Source: a virus. Taken from it: 35,259 nucleotides of DNA. The notes beneath the pieces were generated by a model, which saw only the letters and a program-made list of their open reading frames with translations, had not been told where the DNA came from and searched no databases. The stretch lies in IMG/VR virus record IMGVR_UViG_3300048997_000487, positions 1 through 35,259 of that record; one strand, given 5' to 3'. Positions 1 through 6,206 of the stretch are shown here, piece by piece (within the stretch, counting starts at the first letter, position 1; the number at the start of each line of letters is the position of its first letter). A program made the translations under genes and the position numbers.

Positions 1-1248
1 TCAAGAGGACTTCCGGCGGGTGATCTTCGGAGCGTCAGCGGGCGCATCGGTATCGGGACCTGTCCCACGATCTGTCCCACGCGGCCCATCCTGTCCCACG
101 AGGCGCAGCTCGGTCACCTCCGGATCGCCCAGTGCGGCCATCATGCGGTCCCGGGCGCCGGGGCTCTCCTGGATGTACTCGCGGGCGAGCTTGGGGTCCG
201 ACCAGCCCATGATGTCCATCAGCTCGAACAGATCGATCCCGCCGCGCGCGAGCCGTGTCGCGAACCCCCGGCGCAGCGCGTACCCGGATCGGCCCGGGAG
301 CTTGGCCTTGATGGCGGCCCGCTGCATGACCTGCCGCAGCGTGTTGTGGTCGAGCACGTTGCCGAGCTTGGTGCGGAACACCAGGTCGTGTCGGCAGGTG
401 ACGTCGCCGTAGTGCGACACGCCGCACGGCCGGGACATGTCCCGGCCGGCGACCCGGCGCTGGTAGATCTCGATCGCGCGAGTGGACAGCGGGATGGTGC
501 GCACGTCGTCGTCCTTGGGCCGGTCGCGCATCTTCTTCGCCCGCCGCACGTACACGGTCCGCACGGTGAGCAGCTTGCCGACGAGGTCGACCTGGTCGTC
601 GTGCAGGCCGGCCAGCTCGCCGGGCCGCAGACCGACCTCCATGTCGAATGCCACGACGTCCGCGTAGTCCTCGCGCAGCGCGGCGCTGAGTGGCTCGATG
701 TCCTCCACCGGCAGGGATGGCTTGGTGCGCCGAGGCACCTTGGGCAACTTGATGCCCTTGAGCGGTGAGGCGAACAGCACCGGCGGCTCACAGGCCACCG
801 CCGCGTTGATGGTCATCGCGAACTTGCCGTAGATCCCGTGCACGGTCCGCGGCTTGTAGAGCGTGCCCCGAGGTGTGCGCTGCTTACACAGGCTGTTGAC
901 CCATTTCTGGATGTCCGGTCGCTGGATCTCGTTGAGCGGCGTGTCACCCCACCGGGGCCGGATGTGCTTTTCGACTAGCGAGTCCTCGACGAGTCGGGTG
1001 TCACTCTCAAACTCGCGGTCGACGCACAGCAGCTCCCACCACTCGTCCCAGGTGATCGTGGCCGGCAGTGTCCCCTTGGCCCGGTTGGCCTGCCGGCGCG
1101 AGATCACCTGGGCCTCGTTCGCGGCCGCCAGGGCCTCGCTCGGCAGCCGAAACGTGCCCCCGACCCACACCTTCTTGCGGTTGCCGTCGACCTTGGCCCA
1201 GTAGCCGCCCCGGTAGCGGCCGGACGGCAGCTCCTCCTTGAACGCCAT
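1..1248 (-). CDS. int: Phage-type tyrosine recombinase (integrase)
   Basis: Site-specific recombinase of 415 aa that would insert the phage into, and with an excisionase remove it from, the host chromosome. Residues 1-50 look like an arm-binding domain (GGYWAKVDGNRKKVWVGG), about 65-175 like a SAM-like core-binding domain, and 180-370 is the catalytic domain. Visible catalytic positions are Arg208 (GLRPGELAGL), Lys245 (RPKDDDVRTIPL), Arg326 (ALRRGFATRL), Trp349 (IMGWSD) and nucleophile Tyr358 (AREYI). The usual His of the HxxR box is Tyr323. The C-terminal tail (375-415) is acidic and then basic, and probably disordered. Its ATG overlaps the stop of the upstream membrane-protein gene as TGATG, so the two are probably translated together. 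The stop codon lies at the first base of the window, so attP, which normally sits beside int, would be just outside. Family assignment is secure; the target site is unknown. Confidence 0.95.
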   Translation of the reverse strand: MAFKEELPSGRYRGGYWAKVDGNRKKVWVGGTFRLPSEALAAANEAQVISRRQANRAKGTLPATITWDEWWELLCVDREFESDTRLVEDSLVEKHIRPRWGDTPLNEIQRPDIQKWVNSLCKQRTPRGTLYKPRTVHGIYGKFAMTINAAVACEPPVLFASPLKGIKLPKVPRRTKPSLPVEDIEPLSAALREDYADVVAFDMEVGLRPGELAGLHDDQVDLVGKLLTVRTVYVRRAKKMRDRPKDDDVRTIPLSTRAIEIYQRRVAGRDMSRPCGVSHYGDVTCRHDLVFRTKLGNVLDHNTLRQVMQRAAIKAKLPGRSGYALRRGFATRLARGGIDLFELMDIMGWSDPKLAREYIQESPGARDRMMAALGDPEVTELRLVGQDGPRGTDRGTGPDTDAPADAPKITRRKSS

Positions 1249-1523
1249 CAGTCGACCTGGCGCAGGTGGGACCGACGCAGCGAGCCGGTGCTGACGAGCT
1301 CGGCCCTGGCCTCGTCGTGGGCACGATCGGCGCGAATGGCGTCGAGGGCACGCGACAAGTCACGCCCGACAGTGAGAGCCACGAACATGATCCAGGTACC
1401 GATGGCGACATTGGACGCGAGCGTCGGTCGCTGGGTGCCTAACGCGAAGAGGATGGCCGCCCCGGCGGTGGTCGCGATGGCGATGATCAATACTGCGATT
1501 TGGAATCTGGACACCGTTACCAT
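1248..1523 (-). CDS. Small two-helix membrane protein upstream of integrase
   Basis: Hypothetical protein of 91 aa. Residues about 7-28 (AVLIIAIATTAGAAILFALG) and 35-53 (ASNVAIGTWIMFVALTVG) are hydrophobic and would form two membrane helices, followed by a charged cytoplasmic tail rich in Arg, Asp and Glu. The stop codon shares one base with the integrase start, which implies co-transcription and coupling with int. Possible roles are superinfection exclusion or another lysogeny-associated membrane function, but nothing in the sequence shows which. A run of ten G (ten C on the coding strand) lies 21-30 bases upstream of its start. I do not recognise a family. Confidence 0.7.
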   Translation of the reverse strand: MVTVSRFQIAVLIIAIATTAGAAILFALGTQRPTLASNVAIGTWIMFVALTVGRDLSRALDAIRADRAHDEARAELVSTGSLRRSHLRQVD

Positions 1524-1647
1524 CCTGATCTTGCTGAAAGAGCGGGGGGGGGGTGCGTCCAGGCGGTGTTTCGGTTGGGATTCACAGACCGTTATCCTTG
1601 TCGGTCATTCATCACCCGTTTGGATTAATCCGCAACCCCGTTCGTGA
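1524..1647. other. Intergenic stretch with a G10 homopolymer
   Basis: These 124 bases between the minus-strand HTH gene and the membrane-protein gene hold a run of ten G at 1544-1553 and a perfect 10-bp palindrome, GGATTAATCC, at about 1622-1631. The stretch is much less GC-rich than its surroundings. A promoter for the membrane-protein/int pair could lie here on the minus strand, but I found no convincing -35/-10 pair. Confidence 0.5.
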
Positions 1648-2049
1648 TCAGCCCGTATCGCGGTGGTCGCGCTCCGCGTGCCGCCGCCGACGCTCGTCGA
1701 TCAGCCGAATGTCCTCGGTGGCCTCGCGCCGGAGCATCGTCCAGGCTTCGTCTGGACCTTTCTCAGCGCGCCACGCCTCGTACTTCACCCTCAGCGCGTC
1801 CCAGACCCGGTCCTCGGGATCGGCTCGCTCAGGTTCGATCAACGGTTCCATGGTGCCGCGCTCGATACTGCCTGCTTGCAAACGTAGGGCCCGCTCGACG
1901 GCACGTCTCTTGAGCTTCGTGCCTGCGCCTTTTCGCACGCGGTCCAGAGTGCTCAGGCTGATGTTGGCCAGCCGAGCTACGTCGATCCATTGCATGTCCA
2001 GTTCGACACGCCTGTCGTCAAGCGCCTCGTCGAGCGATGTCTCAGCCAT
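1648..2049 (-). CDS. Helix-turn-helix transcriptional regulator (candidate lysogeny repressor)
   Basis: DNA-binding regulator of 133 aa starting at the ATG at 2049. The reading frame stays open further upstream, but those residues (VSLLVTYGVDDG) look like translated promoter DNA. Residues about 10-50 contain a helix-turn-helix pattern (WIDVARLANISLSTLDRVRKGAG), a Cro/CI-like layout in which the recognition helix would be STLDRVRKG. The remainder is charged and helical (RREATEDIRLIDERRRRHAE), perhaps for dimerisation. It lies divergent to an XRE-type gene at 2200 across a 150-base region rich in TGTCA/TGACA half-sites, the usual arrangement of a phage immunity switch. Being transcribed towards int, it is the better candidate for the lysogenic repressor. 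It lacks the LexA-like peptidase domain of CI-type repressors, so induction would need another mechanism. HTH assignment is good; the repressor role is inference. Confidence 0.75.
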   Translation of the reverse strand: MAETSLDEALDDRRVELDMQWIDVARLANISLSTLDRVRKGAGTKLKRRAVERALRLQAGSIERGTMEPLIEPERADPEDRVWDALRVKYEAWRAEKGPDEAWTMLRREATEDIRLIDERRRRHAERDHRDTG

Positions 2050-2199
2050 CCCGTCATCTACCCCATATGTGACAAGCAACGACACGTCATTTGCCAACAC
2101 TAGACAACACATGCCAGCAACACCAGTCGTGACCTTGTCGTGACACTTCCTGACTCGTCAACACTTGTCAAGACGTGTCACTAAGCCTACGGTTGCGTC
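2050..2199. promoter_or_regulatory. Divergent immunity/switch control region with repeated TGTCA half-sites
   Basis: This is the intergenic region between two divergently oriented HTH genes. TGACAAG (2069-2075) recurs inverted as CTTGTCA (2164-2170), and ACACGTCA near 2083-2090 recurs inverted as TGACGTGT-type sequence near 2172-2178. Further TGACA/GTCAACA copies occur near 2141 and 2157. The copies cluster on both flanks, as expected for operators of a bistable switch. The minus-strand gene has a possible -10 (TAGATG) directly before its ATG, but this is weak. Operator function is inferred. Confidence 0.55.
2165..2193 (+). promoter_or_regulatory. Early promoter, TTGTCA-17 bp-TACGGT, predicted leaderless
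   Basis: The -35 element TTGTCA is at 2165-2170, followed by a 17-base spacer and the -10 element TACGGT at 2188-2193. The expected transcription start falls about seven bases further on, exactly at the ATG of the XRE gene (2200), and no Shine-Dalgarno sequence precedes that ATG. The early operon is therefore predicted to start as a leaderless mRNA, which is common in actinobacteria. The promoter overlaps the TGTCA-type operator half-sites. Confidence 0.6.
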
Positions 2200-2436
2200 A
2201 TGGCGAGGCAACCTCTCTCACTCCCCTTCAGTGCCTGCCGACTGCGGGAGGCCCGAGAGCGCAAGGGGCTTCTGATCAAAGAGCTGGCCAAGTTGGCCGG
2301 CATCAATCACTCGGCGATCGGTCGGTTCGAGAACGGCCAGCGCGTTCCCACTGCGCCGAACCTGGGCAAACTCGCAGACGCTCTTGACCTGGTGATCGAC
2401 GACTTGCTCGAACCGACCCAGGCGGTGACGGGATGA
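2200..2436 (+). CDS. XRE-family HTH regulator (Cro-like)
   Basis: Small DNA-binding protein of 78 aa with a classic XRE/HTH_3 domain over residues 12-70: FSACRLREARERKGLLIKEL, then AKLAGINHSAIGRFENGQ as the helix-turn-helix, then KLADALDLVIDDLL. First gene of the rightward operon, read from a predicted leaderless promoter and divergent from the other HTH regulator, so a Cro-like or early-operon autoregulator role is likely. The next gene starts inside its stop codon (ATGA). The fold is certain; its regulatory direction is not visible. Confidence 0.9.
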   Translation: MARQPLSLPFSACRLREARERKGLLIKELAKLAGINHSAIGRFENGQRVPTAPNLGKLADALDLVIDDLLEPTQAVTG

Positions 2437-2696
2437 CGGTCGAGACCACCGAGGCGCCAATCCCGCCAGCACCGCCGGTCGTCGGCCCCTGGCTGACCTC
2501 GCAGCAGGCCGCCGCCCGCGCCCAGCGGCACGAACGCACCGTCCGCAACGCCCTGCATCTGTACGTGTCCAGCCGGGGCAAGCGAGGCCTGCCCGGCTTC
2601 CAGGACGGCCCCGGCTGCTGCTGGCGCATCGACGTCGACGACGTCGACGCCTGGGTGCGCGGCGAGAAACCCCGCAAGTTGAGGAGTGCGCGATGA
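2433..2696 (+). CDS. Excisionase-like / HTH_17-type DNA-binding protein
   Basis: Protein of 87 aa. After a Pro-rich N-terminus, residues 19-85 fit the winged-helix pattern of MerR-like excisionases: WLTSQQAAARAQRHERTVRN (helix-turn-helix), a basic wing (SSRGKRGLPGFQDG), then WRIDVDDVDAWVRG, the typical closing helix. Such proteins bend DNA at attachment sites and turn the integrase towards excision. It overlaps the XRE gene by four bases. Its position as second early gene, away from int and on the opposite strand, suits expression on induction. It could equally be a transcription factor; the Xis role is inferred from size, fold and context. Confidence 0.65.
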   Translation: MTVETTEAPIPPAPPVVGPWLTSQQAAARAQRHERTVRNALHLYVSSRGKRGLPGFQDGPGCCWRIDVDDVDAWVRGEKPRKLRSAR

Positions 2697-2764
2697 GCGA
2701 CCGCATCAGCGGCAAGGACGTCGGGGTCGAGCAGCTCGTCGACCCCGTCCGCGACGACAAGTAA
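2693..2764 (+). CDS. 23-aa small ORF overlapping the excisionase-like gene
   Basis: A 24-codon reading frame encoding an acidic 23-aa peptide beginning MSDRISGKDV. The start overlaps the upstream stop as ATGA, and a good Shine-Dalgarno (GAGGAG) lies about seven bases before it, the same coupling used by the neighbouring genes. No family is recognisable at this length. The first twelve bases are the same as those of another mini-ORF at 7712. Confidence 0.45.
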   Translation: MSDRISGKDVGVEQLVDPVRDDK

Positions 2765-2828
2765 CCCCAGAAATGCGAGAAGCCGGCGGGTCCACGCCGG
2801 CTCCTGCGCCACCCGACAAGGAGATCGG

Positions 2829-3281
2829 ATGCCATCCACCACCGAGTCTACCGAAACCAGCTACCTGATCAAGTTCGAGCGGATCGGCCGCAACCACGAC
2901 GTGTCGCCCCTGATCGCCCGCGTCCGCGACGCCGACCACCTCGCCGACGTGGTCTACCGCTACGCCTGGCCACACCTGGGCTCCCGCGACGTCGAGGTCG
3001 TCGTGAACCTCGAGCCGGACAAGATGCTCGGCCTGATCATCGTGGGTGGCGGCTTCCAGTGCGGCGGGTCCTTCACCGTCGCCCCGATGCCGCTCACCTC
3101 CGTCGAGCTGCTCCGCAAGGCCGCCGCGGCAGTCGACCGCGGACCGACCCGCGACTACTACGAGCGCGCGGCCGCCGACCACGAGCGCAACGGCGGCGTG
3201 TGCCCGGCCGGCGGCAACTGCTGGTTCGAGCGCCAGGCCCGCGACGAGCTGGCCAAGGCCGGAACGCCGGTGACCGCATGA
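2829..3281 (+). CDS. Hypothetical early protein with C-terminal Cys pair
   Basis: Protein of 150 aa preceded by AAGGAGATCGG, a strong ribosome binding site. It looks like an alpha/beta fold with alternating strands (SYLIKFERIG, DVEVVVNLEP, LGLIIVGGG), and its C-terminus carries a charged helix plus the sequence CPAGGNCWFERQ. Its stop is overlapped by the LuxR-type HTH gene. I do not recognise the family; it is a conserved-looking early phage protein of unknown function. Confidence 0.75.
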   Translation: MPSTTESTETSYLIKFERIGRNHDVSPLIARVRDADHLADVVYRYAWPHLGSRDVEVVVNLEPDKMLGLIIVGGGFQCGGSFTVAPMPLTSVELLRKAAAAVDRGPTRDYYERAAADHERNGGVCPAGGNCWFERQARDELAKAGTPVTA

Positions 3282-3628
3282 AGGTCATCACCGTCCCCAC
3301 CGACCTGTGGGACACCAGCCGCAACGCCCTCGCCGCCGCCGGCGTGCGGCTGGACGAGGTCACGACCGGCCCCGGCCAGGCGCCCCGCTACGTGGCGAGC
3401 GAGCTGCGCCCCGGCGGCACGTCGACGAACCTGACGGACCGCGAGACCGAGGCGCTACGCGGGATCGCCGCGGGCCGGTCGAACGCGGAGATCGGCCGCG
3501 ACATCGGCGTATCCGAGGACACCGTGAAGTCGCACGTGAGCACCCTGCTTCGCAAGCTGGGTGCCCGCAACCGCTTCCACGTCGTCGCCCTGGCCTACGA
3601 GTCCGGCCTGCTCGGTGGTGCCAAGTGA
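3278..3628 (+). CDS. LuxR-type (GerE) HTH transcriptional regulator
   Basis: Protein of 116 aa with the start set by the ATGA overlap at 3278. Residues 1-50 are of unknown fold. Residues 52-112 form a complete GerE/LuxR DNA-binding domain: LTDRETEALRGIAAGRSNAE, then IGVSEDTVKSHVSTLLRKLG with the recognition helix VKSHVSTLLRKL, then the dimerisation helix. It lacks a response-regulator receiver or an autoinducer domain, so it is probably constitutively competent for DNA binding or senses through its short N-terminus. It is overlapped by the RapZ-C-like gene, so the two are produced together. Its target could be a later phage promoter; that is speculation. Confidence 0.88.
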   Translation: MKVITVPTDLWDTSRNALAAAGVRLDEVTTGPGQAPRYVASELRPGGTSTNLTDRETEALRGIAAGRSNAEIGRDIGVSEDTVKSHVSTLLRKLGARNRFHVVALAYESGLLGGAK

Positions 3629-3996
3629 CCATCACCATCACCAGCTTCGGCTACGGCCACGACGCGCCGCCGCCCGCGCACATCACCCTCGACGTGCGCA
3701 GCTTCTTCCGGGACCCCCACATCGACCCCGAGCTGCGCGAGATGACCGGCCGGGACCAGCGGGTCATCGACAGCGTCATGAAGCAGCCGCGTGCACACTG
3801 GACGGCCCTGCACTTCGCCGACATCCTGCGCGGCCTGGCAAGCGTGGGTGTCGATGTGCACCTGGCCATCGGCTGCACTGGTGGCAAGCACCGTGCCCCC
3901 GTTCTCGCCAACGTGATCGCCGGTCACGTCGGCGTGGCCGCGCAGCACCGGGACATCGACAAGCCGGTTCTCCCCAGGCGGGACGGTGCCCGGTGA
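3625..3996 (+). CDS. Stand-alone RapZ C-terminal-domain-like protein
   Basis: Protein of 123 aa using a GTG start that overlaps the previous stop (GTGA). The whole chain matches the C-terminal domain of RapZ (YvcJ family): ITSFGYGH at 5-12, LDVRSFFRDPHIDPELREMT at 22-41, and the signature AIGCTGGKHRAPVLAN at 81-96, followed by QHRDIDKP. In enterobacteria this domain binds small RNAs (GlmY/GlmZ) and glucosamine-6-phosphate and regulates cell-envelope precursor synthesis. The N-terminal P-loop kinase-like domain of full RapZ is absent. The motif is intact, so the ligand or RNA-binding pocket is probably functional. A role in phage or host RNA control is inference. Confidence 0.8.
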   Translation: MTITITSFGYGHDAPPPAHITLDVRSFFRDPHIDPELREMTGRDQRVIDSVMKQPRAHWTALHFADILRGLASVGVDVHLAIGCTGGKHRAPVLANVIAGHVGVAAQHRDIDKPVLPRRDGAR

Positions 3997-4133
3997 CCAC
4001 ACGCATCGGTGACCACGACGCCGAACCCCACGGCCGCCACCGCGACGACGACCCGACCCTCACGCCGGCGACGATGCTCATCGCCGCCGCCGAGGCACCG
4101 GTGTTCGGCACGATCACGGGCGTGCTCCGGTGA
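3993..4133 (+). CDS. Hypothetical 46-aa protein
   Basis: Short frame starting at a GTG within the previous stop (GTGA) and ending in the start of the next gene in the same way. The product is hydrophilic and His/Asp-rich at first (GDHDAEPHGRHRDDD), then a short hydrophobic segment (TMLIAAAEAPVF). Support comes only from the coupled overlaps at both ends; no family is recognised. Confidence 0.5.
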   Translation: MTTRIGDHDAEPHGRHRDDDPTLTPATMLIAAAEAPVFGTITGVLR

Positions 4134-4315
4134 GCGCCCACGCGACCCCGGTCCGCCACCGTCGCCTCGAGTTCGTCGTCGCCCTGGTGCACCGGCCGCT
4201 CACCGCCATCCTCGAGCACGACGCGCTCCTGGAACGGATCGTGGACTTCACCCAGCGGCTCACCCTGATCGGCGGCACCGTCGCCGCCATTGTCCTGGCG
4301 GTGGTCACCCGATGA
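4130..4315 (+). CDS. Small membrane protein, one C-terminal helix
   Basis: Protein of 61 aa with a GTG start overlapping the previous stop. Residues 1-40 are basic and amphipathic. The C-terminus (LTLIGGTVAAIVLAVVTR) is one strongly hydrophobic helix ending in Arg, typical of a tail-anchored membrane peptide. The next ORF starts inside its stop. Small membrane proteins in early phage operons often act in exclusion or takeover, but no specific function can be read. Confidence 0.6.
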   Translation: MSAHATPVRHRRLEFVVALVHRPLTAILEHDALLERIVDFTQRLTLIGGTVAAIVLAVVTR

Positions 4316-4494
4316 GTGCCGTGTCCATCAGCCCGTCCCAGCTCGACTCGATCGCCGCCACGTTCCGGGCCCGTGGGCGCACCCATCCCCGCGCACAGGC
4401 CGAGTGGCTGGCACTGTCCAACGCGGACCGGGAATGGTGGCGCACCGAGGTCACCATCGTGCTGGCAACCGGGAACGTGTTGGTGGCGCGGTGA
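4312..4494 (+). CDS. Hypothetical 60-aa helical protein
   Basis: Starts at an ATG overlapping the previous stop (ATGA). The 60-aa product contains SPSQLDSIAATFRARG, a Trp/Asp-rich segment NADREWWRTEVTI, and a hydrophobic end. No family is recognised. Both ends are coupled to neighbours by 4-base overlaps, which supports its being translated. Confidence 0.55.
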   Translation: MSAVSISPSQLDSIAATFRARGRTHPRAQAEWLALSNADREWWRTEVTIVLATGNVLVAR

Positions 4495-4634
4495 GCGCGC
4501 TCACTGACTCGAACCGGCGGCCGCCGCGCCGACCCGTCCGGGGAGAGCTCCCCGCGCACCGGGTTCCCTCGCCGCCCGACGGGCTGCCGGAACTGCGCCA
4601 CGCCGCCGGCCGCAGACCTGGGGGTGCCCGGTGA
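4491..4634 (+). CDS. Hypothetical 47-aa Arg/Pro-rich ORF
   Basis: A GTG-started frame of 47 aa in the chain of 4-base overlaps. The product is rich in Arg and Pro (SNRRPPRRPVRGEL), a composition that also arises in non-coding frames of GC-rich DNA. The overlaps on both sides are the main support, and it may be only a translational bridge between neighbours. Confidence 0.4.
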   Translation: MSALTDSNRRPPRRPVRGELPAHRVPSPPDGLPELRHAAGRRPGGAR

Positions 4635-5008
4635 ACCCAGTCGCCGCGCTGGCCCTCGTCCTCGGCGTCGCCTGCCTCGTCGCCTGCCTCGTCATCGTGT
4701 TCGCCTGGACCAACAGCACGCCCGTCGACCGGCGCCCCACCGCGCAACTCCGCGCCACCGACGCCGCCCTCGGCCCGCCACCACCCAGTGGCGACGACCT
4801 GTGGACCGGCATGACCGTGATCGTCCCGAACAACGACCTGTGGCAGGCGTTCACCGCCCCGACGCAACGCCCCGGCGAGGACGACCAGTGGTCCTCCTTC
4901 ACCGACACCGTCCCGAACATCCGGCGCCTGGCCGCCGCCGAACAAGCCACCCAACCCGTCGAGGACATCCCCGTCCCCGACAACCCTGAAGGGACAGCAC
5001 ACCCGTGA
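4631..5008 (+). CDS. Single-pass membrane protein with extracytoplasmic Pro/Trp-rich tail
   Basis: Protein of 125 aa. Residues 4-26 (VAALALVLGVACLVACLVIV) form an N-terminal signal-anchor. The rest is hydrophilic with two similar segments, DDLWTGMTVIVPNNDLW and DDQWSSFTDTVPNI, which look like an internal duplication of a D-D-x-W-x(5-9)-VPN pattern. GTG start overlaps the previous stop. Function unknown; topology suggests the repeats are outside the cytoplasm or along the membrane face. Confidence 0.65.
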   Translation: MNPVAALALVLGVACLVACLVIVFAWTNSTPVDRRPTAQLRATDAALGPPPPSGDDLWTGMTVIVPNNDLWQAFTAPTQRPGEDDQWSSFTDTVPNIRRLAAAEQATQPVEDIPVPDNPEGTAHP

Positions 5009-5346
5009 CGACCAAGTCCACACCGGACACCACCACGGAGCAGCGGACGTTCTCGTCCGTGCTCTTCGAGATCAACAAGGGCCGCACCCATGCCCAGCTC
5101 GGCGACGAGCTGCGCGCCCTGGTCGTCGCCGTCATGGAGACCGGCAAGCCCGGCTCCCTGACGCTGCGGCTGGACGTGAAGCCGTTGGGCGGCAACGACG
5201 AGGGCATCACCATCACCGGCCGCGTCGGCTCGAAGCTGCCGGCCTTCGCCACGCCGGCGTCGGTGTTCTTCGTCGACGACAAGCTCAACCTCAACCGCAC
5301 CCCCGGCAACCAGCCGCCCCTCTTCCAGGAGCCCGATTCCCGATGA
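5005..5346 (+). CDS. Conserved-type hypothetical early phage protein (DUF2303 partner)
   Basis: Protein of 113 aa from a GTG overlapping the previous stop. Sequence pattern: a helix (LGDELRALVVAVMET), then strands TLRLDVKPLG and GITITGRVG, then VFFVDDKLNLNRTPGNQPPL, typical of small beta-sheet phage proteins. The DUF2303-type gene starts within its stop codon. From memory, this type of protein sits beside DUF2303 genes in actinophages, suggesting a joint role in DNA metabolism, but no enzymatic motif is visible. Confidence 0.7.
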   Translation: MTTKSTPDTTTEQRTFSSVLFEINKGRTHAQLGDELRALVVAVMETGKPGSLTLRLDVKPLGGNDEGITITGRVGSKLPAFATPASVFFVDDKLNLNRTPGNQPPLFQEPDSR

Positions 5347-6206
5347 ACGCCGACCACATCAACGACCTGGTCGCGGCGGCCGCCGACCTCGGCCGCCGCG
5401 ACACCGAACGTCAGCTCACCACCACGACCGTCCACGAGGACACGTCCCTCGTCGTGGCCCGCCTGCGCCAGGACGAGCGCATCGCGGTGGAGAACCTCGA
5501 GAGGCACCTGGACGCGCCGCTGCGCTGCCGGGGCAACGCCGACCTGCACGACCCGAGCGACTTCACCGAGTACGTCAACCGCCTCGCCAACCCGCAGTAC
5601 ACCACCGTGTGGGCCGACCCCGACGCCGGCAAGTTTGTCGCGGTATTCGACGACCACGCCGACTTCGACGACGCCGGCTGGCGCTCCCACACCGCGACCC
5701 TCACCCTCAAGGCCGACCCCGACTGGGCCGCATGGCTGCTCCTGAGCAACAAGCCGGCCAGCCAGGCCTGGTTCGCCGAACACATCGAAGACCTGGCGCA
5801 CACGGTCATCGACCCGGACGCCGCGACGATGCTGGAACTGGCCCGCACCTTCGACGCCAAACGGAGCGTCAACTTCCGCAGCGGCGTCAAGCTGGAATCC
5901 GGCGACGTGCAGCTGACCTACGAGGAGACCACCAAGGCCCACGCCGGTGAGAAGGGTGAGCTGGAGGTCCCGTCCGCGTTCACCATCCGGGTCGCGCCAT
6001 TCCTGGGCGTGCCGCCCGCGGACATCTCCGCCCGGCTGCGGTGGCGCATCAGCGACGGCGAACTGTCCATCGGCTACGCGCTGCTGCGCCCGGACCGCGT
6101 CCGCCGCGACATCATCTCCGGCCTGATCATGGAGATGCGGGGCGAACTCGAGGACGTCCCGGTGTTCATGGGCACGCCACCGCCGGCCATCAAGCCAGCC
6201 GGATGA
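5343..6206 (+). CDS. DUF2303 (YfdQ-like) phage protein
   Basis: Protein of 287 aa. It begins with a helix and a stretch with the DUF2303 layout (RLRQDERIAVENLERHLDAP), continues with FTEYVNRLANPQYTTVWADP and VAVFDDHADFDDAGWRSHTA, and ends with a beta-rich region (FTIRVAPFLGVPP, ARLRWRISDGELSIGYALLR). DUF2303 proteins are found in recombination/replication regions of tailed phages and prophages (YfdQ in E. coli); biochemical function is unknown to me. Coupled by 4-base overlaps to genes on both sides. Family assignment rests on overall pattern recognition. Confidence 0.78.
   Translation: MNADHINDLVAAAADLGRRDTERQLTTTTVHEDTSLVVARLRQDERIAVENLERHLDAPLRCRGNADLHDPSDFTEYVNRLANPQYTTVWADPDAGKFVAVFDDHADFDDAGWRSHTATLTLKADPDWAAWLLLSNKPASQAWFAEHIEDLAHTVIDPDAATMLELARTFDAKRSVNFRSGVKLESGDVQLTYEETTKAHAGEKGELEVPSAFTIRVAPFLGVPPADISARLRWRISDGELSIGYALLRPDRVRRDIISGLIMEMRGELEDVPVFMGTPPPAIKPAG

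Noticed and set aside
1553-2143. A 196-aa plus-strand frame rich in Ser and Arg
   Set aside because: Antisense to the HTH gene and crossing the G10 tract; composition typical of a shadow frame.
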